Below, piece after piece: positions 14,488-18,179 of a DNA stretch of 18,179 nucleotides (positions are counted from its first letter, which is position 1; the number at the start of each line of letters is the position of its first letter). Below the pieces are notes generated by a model. It was not told the DNA's origin. It ran no database searches and saw only the letters and a program-made list of their open reading frames with translations. The DNA comes from DATKGL01 sp035510455 (GTDB taxonomy: Bacteria > Patescibacteriota > Saccharimonadia > Saccharimonadales > UBA4665), in contig DATKHB010000006.1 in NCBI GenBank assembly GCA_035510455.1, forward strand, positions 1 to 18,179, written 5' to 3'. Position numbers and translations under genes: made by a program.

Positions 14488-15795
14488 ATGGGTTTTAGAA
14501 AGTTCGTCAAAATATTTATTCCATCTGGATTGTTTCCTAAGATTGAGCCTTACGGACATCTTGGAGAAGCCGTTATTCTTAACACGCTCAACGGTTTTCC
14601 GGCCCGGAGAATGAAGGTAATCGGAGTTACGGGCACGAATGGTAAAACCAGTACCTGTTTTCTGATTTATAAAATGCTCCACACTGCTGGCTACAAAGTT
14701 GGTCTGATGACTACTGTTGCTTATGGGGCAGGGGATGATATTAAGCCTCAGCTAACGCATATGACATCACAAACCGTTCCGGTCCTGATGCGACGACTTA
14801 AGATGATGCAGTCTAAGGGAGTGGAGTGGCTAGTACTTGAAACAACTAGCCAGGCGTTAGCCCAAAACCGAGTCTGGGGAGTACCTTATTCGATCGCCGT
14901 AATGTCCAATGTCACACACGAGCACCTAAGCTGGCACAAAACATTTGAGCGCTACCGAGCAGCCAAGGTCAAACTTTTCCAAATGACTGACCGAAATCAC
15001 CAAGGGCTGCGTATCGGTATACTAAACGCCGATGACCCGAGTGCCAAGTATTTTGCCAAGGCTATAAAGAACCCCATAAGTTATGGTATTGAAAAGGGAG
15101 CTGTTAGAGCTAAGGACGTACAGCTTTTACCCGACGGAATTCAGTATTCCACGGAAATTGAAGGTAAAACCTATCACATTAAAAGCCACCTGCCGGGTAG
15201 CTTTAACGTGTCTAATTCATTAGCTACTGTTTGCGTGGGACATGCCTTAGGTTTAAGCGAAAAACAGATAGAGCAGGGAATTTGGGCGCTGGAAAGCGTA
15301 GAGGGCCGTATGACCCGCATAGAAGAGGGTCAAAAATTCACGGCAATTGTTGATTATGCCCACACCCCAGATAGTTTCGAAAAACTTTTTAAAGATCTTC
15401 GACCGGTCGTAAAGAGTAAACTCATTGTAGTTTTTGGCAGTCTAGGAGGCGGCGATAAAAACAAGCGGCCTCTGCAGGGACAACTTGCTGGTAAATATGC
15501 CGACGAGGTTATTATTTGCGAAGAGGATGATCGCCAGGAAGATCCCGAAACAATCATGAATGACATCGCCGTTGGGGCAGAATTGGCCGGCAAAGTTCGC
15601 GGTAAAGATCTCTTTCTCATTCATGATCGTCCCAAGGCCATGCAGTCGGCGGTTGATCATGCCGATACAGGCGACACGGTATTGTTTCTAGGTAAAGGCC
15701 ACGAAAAAACTATCGAGCACGCTGACGGAGAGCACCCATGGGACGAGATTGGTATGGCTCGTAAAGCTCTCAAAAAACGTTTAGCTAAACACTAG
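14488..15795 (+). CDS. murE: MurE-like UDP-N-acetylmuramyl-tripeptide synthetase, N-terminally short
   Basis: A 435-aa Mur ligase that should add the third amino acid of the peptidoglycan stem peptide to UDP-MurNAc-dipeptide, using ATP. The P-loop GVTGTNGKTST is at residues 46-56. LETTSQALAQNR (118-128) corresponds to the E(V/T)SSHAL block. NVTHEHLSWHKTFERYRAAK (141-160) carries the likely carbamylated Lys160. RMTRIE...VDYAHTPDS (274-295) and LGGGDKNKRPLQG (319-331) are MurE-type C-terminal motifs. The substrate-selecting DNPR motif reads EDDR (346-349): the Arg is kept, Asn-Pro are not. The protein begins about 40 residues before the P-loop, where full-length MurE has roughly 100, so the UDP-sugar-binding domain is largely missing. 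Symmetric -10 upstream, no Shine-Dalgarno. It may be a MurE relative with altered substrate. Confidence 0.85.
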   Translation: MGFRKFVKIFIPSGLFPKIEPYGHLGEAVILNTLNGFPARRMKVIGVTGTNGKTSTCFLIYKMLHTAGYKVGLMTTVAYGAGDDIKPQLTHMTSQTVPVLMRRLKMMQSKGVEWLVLETTSQALAQNRVWGVPYSIAVMSNVTHEHLSWHKTFERYRAAKVKLFQMTDRNHQGLRIGILNADDPSAKYFAKAIKNPISYGIEKGAVRAKDVQLLPDGIQYSTEIEGKTYHIKSHLPGSFNVSNSLATVCVGHALGLSEKQIEQGIWALESVEGRMTRIEEGQKFTAIVDYAHTPDSFEKLFKDLRPVVKSKLIVVFGSLGGGDKNKRPLQGQLAGKYADEVIICEEDDRQEDPETIMNDIAVGAELAGKVRGKDLFLIHDRPKAMQSAVDHADTGDTVLFLGKGHEKTIEHADGEHPWDEIGMARKALKKRLAKH

Positions 15796-16589
15796 CTAGA
15801 TAATACGAGGGTCATACACTTAACTCCGCCACCTGATTTGCGGAATTCTAAAATTGGCGTGCCAATAACGTCAAAGCCACGGTCTCTATATTTTTGAAGC
15901 AGGCTAGCCGATTCGTTGCTGGCGATTACTGTATGTCCATCACTGACCGCGTTTAAGCCGAAGCCTTTGGCCTCTTCTAAGGTGGCTTCGATTAGATTTG
16001 GCACAGCTTTTTTTAAGCGTTCTTGGCTCACCTGGTCAATCGCACCGGGGTAGTAGGCCACAGTTTCAGAATCTAAAACAGCGACTGAAGTATCAAGGTG
16101 GTAAAAGAGGGGATTAGTTATATGAAGACTGATAACTTCCCGATCGAAGTAATCTTGAAGTTCTTTATGAGCTTCAAAATCTGAGCGAAAACCATAGCCG
16201 GCAATAATCTTGTCGCCGTAAATGAGATTATCTCCGCCACCTTCAAAAAAGTGCTGAGCCTGCTTGAGGTTTTTATAACCGTGCCCGGCAAACCATTCTT
16301 TAAACTGCAGAGTTTCGGGTCGACGCTCAGGGAATCTAAAGCTGCTTAGCATAATCTTGTCGTTTATCATCAGGCAACAGTCAGTAGCAAATACCATGTC
16401 AGGTATACCCTTAACTGGTTGTATAAGCTCAATGTCCCAGCCCAATTTGTCGGCATAGATTTCACGTAAGAGTTGCCACTGTTCATGAGCCGTTTGATCT
16501 GTGACTTGATTATCCTGATGCATCCAGGCATTGATTTCGTATTCAATGTCAAAAAAATCCGGAGGACACATTAGGACATGTTGTTTCAT
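15792..16589 (-). CDS. Arginine deiminase/DDAH-type amidinohydrolase or amidinotransferase
   Basis: A 265-aa member of the guanidino-group-modifying (pentein) superfamily. PDMVFATDCCLM (63-74) matches the family's PD-VF-xN block, FEGGGDNLIYGDKIIAGYG (115-133) is the E(G)GGD block, HLDTSVAVLD (164-173) has the catalytic His164, and GGGVKCMTLVL (253-263) has the nucleophile Cys258. Length fits dimethylargininase rather than the longer arginine deiminases. The substrate (methylarginine, arginine or ornithine-related) cannot be fixed from sequence; arginine catabolism for energy or nitrogen is plausible. An extended -10 TGGTATAAT precedes the ATG at 16589 with a leader of only a few bases. It converges with the Mur ligase, overlapping 4 bases (CTAG), each stop using part of the other's. 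Confidence 0.85.
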   Translation of the reverse strand: MKQHVLMCPPDFFDIEYEINAWMHQDNQVTDQTAHEQWQLLREIYADKLGWDIELIQPVKGIPDMVFATDCCLMINDKIMLSSFRFPERRPETLQFKEWFAGHGYKNLKQAQHFFEGGGDNLIYGDKIIAGYGFRSDFEAHKELQDYFDREVISLHITNPLFYHLDTSVAVLDSETVAYYPGAIDQVSQERLKKAVPNLIEATLEEAKGFGLNAVSDGHTVIASNESASLLQKYRDRGFDVIGTPILEFRKSGGGVKCMTLVLSS

Positions 16590-16598
16590 CAGCTAGTA

Positions 16599-16604
16599 AT
16601 TATA
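16599..16604 (-). promoter_or_regulatory. Extended -10 promoter for the amidinohydrolase gene
   Basis: The minus strand reads TTGGTATAAT, a perfect -10 hexamer with the TGn extension. Only 9 bases separate it from the ATG at 16589, so the mRNA would have almost no leader. No clear -35 is present. Confidence 0.6.
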
Positions 16605-16610
16605 CCAAAA

Positions 16611-16745
16611 AAGTAAATCCGGGCTCAGCTGTGGTTTCAACGCGTGGCGTCGAATCTCATCAGTTGAACCCGGCATCGCCCGAACAGAGCGATCAGCAGC
16701 GTTAGCTTGTTAGCTTTTGCCGCCGACCGCTCTGTTCAAGGCTTC
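16611..16745 (-). ncRNA. Highly structured GC-rich RNA or complex terminator
   Basis: On the minus strand, right after the orphan gene, 19 bases (16737-16719) can pair fully with 16700-16682 around an 18-base loop containing a GCTAAC repeat. Ten pairs are exact Watson-Crick (GAACAGAGCG/CGCTCTGTTC) and the next nine include three G-U pairs that exist only in minus-strand RNA. A second structure follows: CCGGG (about 16674-16670) with CCCGG (about 16623-16619), enclosing UUCAAC/GUUGAA. It ends in AUUUACUUUUUU. It could be a 3' UTR with terminator or a small RNA. It does not match tRNA, tmRNA or SRP RNA patterns that I can recognise. Confidence 0.45.
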
Positions 16746-16755
16746 CCCCCGAGAT

Positions 16756-17232
16756 CTAGGAGTCGTACCCCCCAGATACCGTGTTCACGCCGTGCTCTTG
16801 GGCAAACAAGATATTGAATCTCTCTGCATCCTCTTGAGCCTGGGCTAGTACGTCTTGCGTGAGACGGTCCTTGGTGTCTTTGTCGAGACCGGTAAGCGCC
16901 AGGGCGATCGTTGCCACCACGTCGGGTGCGATCTCCTCAGCACTGCGCTTTGACCGGATCGAAGGTCCGAAAATGACTTGCATGTTCGCGCTGCCTTGGG
17001 TAATGAGATTCTGCCTGACACCGGCTTGCACCGATAGCACAATCTCCATCTCCGCCACGCCGTCGATCTTCCTCGCCACGGACTCCAGAAATGCCTCGAG
17101 TGCAACACTGAGAGGCTGGATACCCGTCTTGATGAAGAGAACGTATGGCTTACCCTCGACTTTGAGGTTCCTACGGACAACTACTCCGGTGAGAACTCCA
17201 AGGTCACAGCTTTGTGCTTTGAACTTCTTCAC
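16756..17232 (-). CDS. GC-rich orphan protein of unknown function
   Basis: A 158-aa protein I do not recognise. It starts at GTG 17232 with GAAGG 7 bases upstream. N-terminal part (1-60) is mixed beta/alpha (LGVLTGVVVRRNLKVEGKPYVLFIKTGIQPLSVALEAFLESVARKID) and the middle has a beta run (AEMEIVLSVQAG). The C-terminal half is helical and charged (SAEEIAPDVVATIALAL, KDTKDRLTQDVLAQAQEDAERFNILFAQEHG). No signal peptide, membrane helix or Cys/His metal cluster is seen; it should be cytosolic. A hand count over about 300 bases gives roughly 57% GC against about 44% in samples of the amidinohydrolase next door, which suggests recent acquisition. It has a strong promoter, leader palindromes and a structured 3' region, and an IS just upstream. 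Confidence 0.6.
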   Translation of the reverse strand: MKKFKAQSCDLGVLTGVVVRRNLKVEGKPYVLFIKTGIQPLSVALEAFLESVARKIDGVAEMEIVLSVQAGVRQNLITQGSANMQVIFGPSIRSKRSAEEIAPDVVATIALALTGLDKDTKDRLTQDVLAQAQEDAERFNILFAQEHGVNTVSGGYDS

Positions 17233-17255
17233 AGCACCGCCTTCTATTGTCTCGT

Positions 17256-17287
17256 CCTGATTATCAGGTTATCCCGGGATGGGATAA
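17256..17287. repeat. Two adjoining palindromes in the leader of the orphan gene
   Basis: CCTGAT-T-ATCAGG (17256-17268) is directly followed by TTATCCC-GGGAT-GGGATAA (17269-17287). Both dyads fall between the predicted transcription start (about 17285) and the GTG at 17232. They could be operators for a repressor or two leader hairpins controlling translation. Confidence 0.45.
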
Positions 17288-17291
17288 ATAA

Positions 17292-17319
17292 ATTTTACAA
17301 TACAAACTGAGTATGTCAA
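17292..17319 (-). promoter_or_regulatory. Sigma70-type promoter for the orphan gene
   Basis: The minus strand has a perfect -35 TTGACA (17319-17314), a 16-base spacer and TAAAAT (17297-17292), five of six matches to the -10 consensus. This is the best -35/-10 pair in the window. It lies 4 bases from the left end of the insertion sequence and would give a leader of about 50 bases. Confidence 0.7.
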
Positions 17320-17323
17320 GAAT

Positions 17324-17347
17324 GGGTATACCTACCCTATTGGTACA
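17324..17347 (+). repeat. Left terminal inverted repeat of the IS
   Basis: It starts GGGT and ends with ACCCTATTGGTACA, a 14-base block exactly inverted at the right end. About 19 of 24 positions match. It contains the last codons of the transposase (VPIG-stop). Confidence 0.85.
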
Positions 17348-18132
17348 AGAATTAATGTTTTTTCGCAATATAACTTCGGTGATTCGAATAACTCTGGCGT
17401 GGAAAATCTGAAGCAGAATTCTCTAACATAATCTGGGAACTTTGCTTCCGTGGTATGGTGATACATTCGTCTAATAAAGGTTCTTAGATTGCCGAATGTT
17501 CCTTCTATTTCTGATGTATGAGTGAACTCAAATTTCTTGTGTATGTCGGACGTGTGTTCCACCGGCCAGTACTCCTCGCTTCTCTTGTAGATGGAAGCTC
17601 CATCTGTCCAAAGTTTAGCACCAGGCTGAACTTTCTGGAATAGAAAACTATTGGCTTGCATCCTACCAGGTGATGACTTGTAGATAAGATCATAGGCTAG
17701 TTTCTTGCTGCCTATTTGCTTACCCATGATGAGGCACCAGTTCCGGAAGTATGCTTCATCTAGCTGGACTATGTTCTCTAGCACATGGTATTCCTCGGGC
17801 AGATGATTACGGAACTGGTCATACCAGTGCCTAACAGCCTTTTCACTTAGATGAGTTAAAGCTATAGTCTGTTTGACCGGTATTTTCTGAGTCCAGCACC
17901 ATAGCAGCATCCACCACTGCATTAGTGGCAATCTTAGGCTGTTAAGCCAAGTGTGACTTAACAAGCTGAACTTACACCGGCATCTACGGCACCTATACCT
18001 ATTCTCATAGGCCACCGGGTTAGAGTGCTGACACTCTGGGCAAAACAACTTGCCTGAACCAAAGATGGCATATCTTAAATACTTCTGAACCTTAGCTTCA
18101 CTTGGGATTTGTCTTAAGTTGTACATGTCCAT
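17332..18132 (-). CDS. IS1595 family transposase (ISXO2-like)
   Basis: A 266-aa transposase with the IS1595 layout. An N-terminal zinc ribbon has CPEC (31-34) and CRRC (48-51). An HTH-like segment follows (KQTIALTHLSEKAVRHWYDQFR, about 87-108). The DDE-type catalytic domain has Asp125 in QLDEAYF, Asp177 in LWTDGASIY and the E210/N215 region of EIEGTFGNLRTFIRRMYHHT. It starts at ATG 18132 with a perfect Shine-Dalgarno AAGGAG 6 bases upstream, the strongest in the window. The stop lies inside the left inverted repeat. All catalytic positions look intact, so the element may be active. Confidence 0.9.
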   Translation of the reverse strand: MDMYNLRQIPSEAKVQKYLRYAIFGSGKLFCPECQHSNPVAYENRYRCRRCRCKFSLLSHTWLNSLRLPLMQWWMLLWCWTQKIPVKQTIALTHLSEKAVRHWYDQFRNHLPEEYHVLENIVQLDEAYFRNWCLIMGKQIGSKKLAYDLIYKSSPGRMQANSFLFQKVQPGAKLWTDGASIYKRSEEYWPVEHTSDIHKKFEFTHTSEIEGTFGNLRTFIRRMYHHTTEAKFPDYVREFCFRFSTPELFESPKLYCEKTLILVPIG

Positions 18133-18155
18133 ATTATTCTCCTTTTCTATGGATC

Positions 18156-18179
18156 TGTACCAATAGGGTGTGAGAACCC
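18156..18179 (-). repeat. Right terminal inverted repeat of the IS
   Basis: TGTACCAATAGGGT followed by a variable stretch and a terminal CCC, the inverse of the left end at about 19 of 24 positions. It reaches the last base of the window. Confidence 0.85.

Larger units (their letters stand above)
17324..18179 (-). mobile_element. IS1595-type insertion sequence
   Basis: A complete-looking 856-base element: one transposase gene bounded by 24-base imperfect terminal inverted repeats that begin GGG and end CCC. The right end coincides with the window end, so the outer flank and target duplication cannot be checked. IS1595 elements usually duplicate 8 bases; the left candidate is TCAAGAAT (17316-17323). 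The element points toward the orphan gene and lies 4 bases upstream of its -35 box. Confidence 0.8.

Noticed and set aside
16611..16745. tRNA, tmRNA or SRP RNA
   Set aside because: T-loop-like strings are present but no acceptor or T-stem pairs form; there is no tag reading frame and no GGUCAGG-type SRP core.
1..18179. UGA recoded as glycine
   Set aside because: UGA ends the ParB-methyltransferase exactly at the ATGA overlap with the next gene and ends the XRE-HAD gene at a sensible length.
1..18179. CRISPR array
   Set aside because: No regularly spaced repeats of 20-40 bases are present on either strand.

Overview
The window looks like a piece of a chromosome from a small-genome bacterium, most likely of the Patescibacteria (CPR) and possibly Ca. 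Saccharibacteria. This rests on indirect signs: several genes have no Shine-Dalgarno site and sit almost on top of their -10 box, one Mur ligase lacks its N-terminal domain, and short secreted proteins share an 'A-LT' style signal-peptide end. UGA is used as a stop (ends of the ParB-methyltransferase and XRE-HAD genes), which argues against the recoded Gracilibacteria/Absconditabacteria. No ribosomal RNA is present, so the lineage is an inference.

Left part (1-10645) is an accessory region with phage-derived genes. A cut-off secreted protein (1-219, minus) is followed by a plus-strand tail-fibre operon of three genes (406-2888); the last two are equal-length paralogues with an Mtd-like N-terminus. 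A small secreted protein follows (2922-3332, minus). Then a tightly overlapping minus-strand operon encodes a ParB-domain DNA methyltransferase, a second methyltransferase, the small terminase subunit and the large terminase subunit (7435 down to 3538). Upstream lie a divergent pair, a winged-helix-like protein (7529-8164, minus) and a DUF4238 protein (8281-9522, plus). An XRE-HAD fusion (9794-10645, plus) comes after an intergenic region full of repeated half-sites. No portal, capsid, protease, tail-tube, integrase or lysis gene is visible, so this is either a reduced prophage or a domesticated packaging/modification/tail-fibre set. All its ORFs are intact.

Middle part (10666-16589) is housekeeping: valS (minus), tsaD (minus), a MurE-like ligase (plus), and an arginine deiminase/DDAH-type amidinohydrolase (minus). 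tsaD and the Mur ligase are divergent across 24 bp that hold one symmetric -10 element. The Mur ligase and the amidinohydrolase converge and share the bases of their stop codons.

Right part (16590-18179) is a second accessory patch. It has a GC-rich orphan gene (16756-17232, minus) with a strong sigma70-type promoter and leader palindromes, a strongly structured GC-rich stretch after it, and an IS1595-type insertion sequence. The IS left end lies 4 bp upstream of the orphan's -35 box and its right end coincides with the window end.

Possibly undescribed items worth attention: the wHTH/DUF4238 cassette beside phage methyltransferases, the half-site array before the XRE-HAD gene, the structured RNA plus orphan gene, and the terminase/methylase/tail-fibre set without a capsid.
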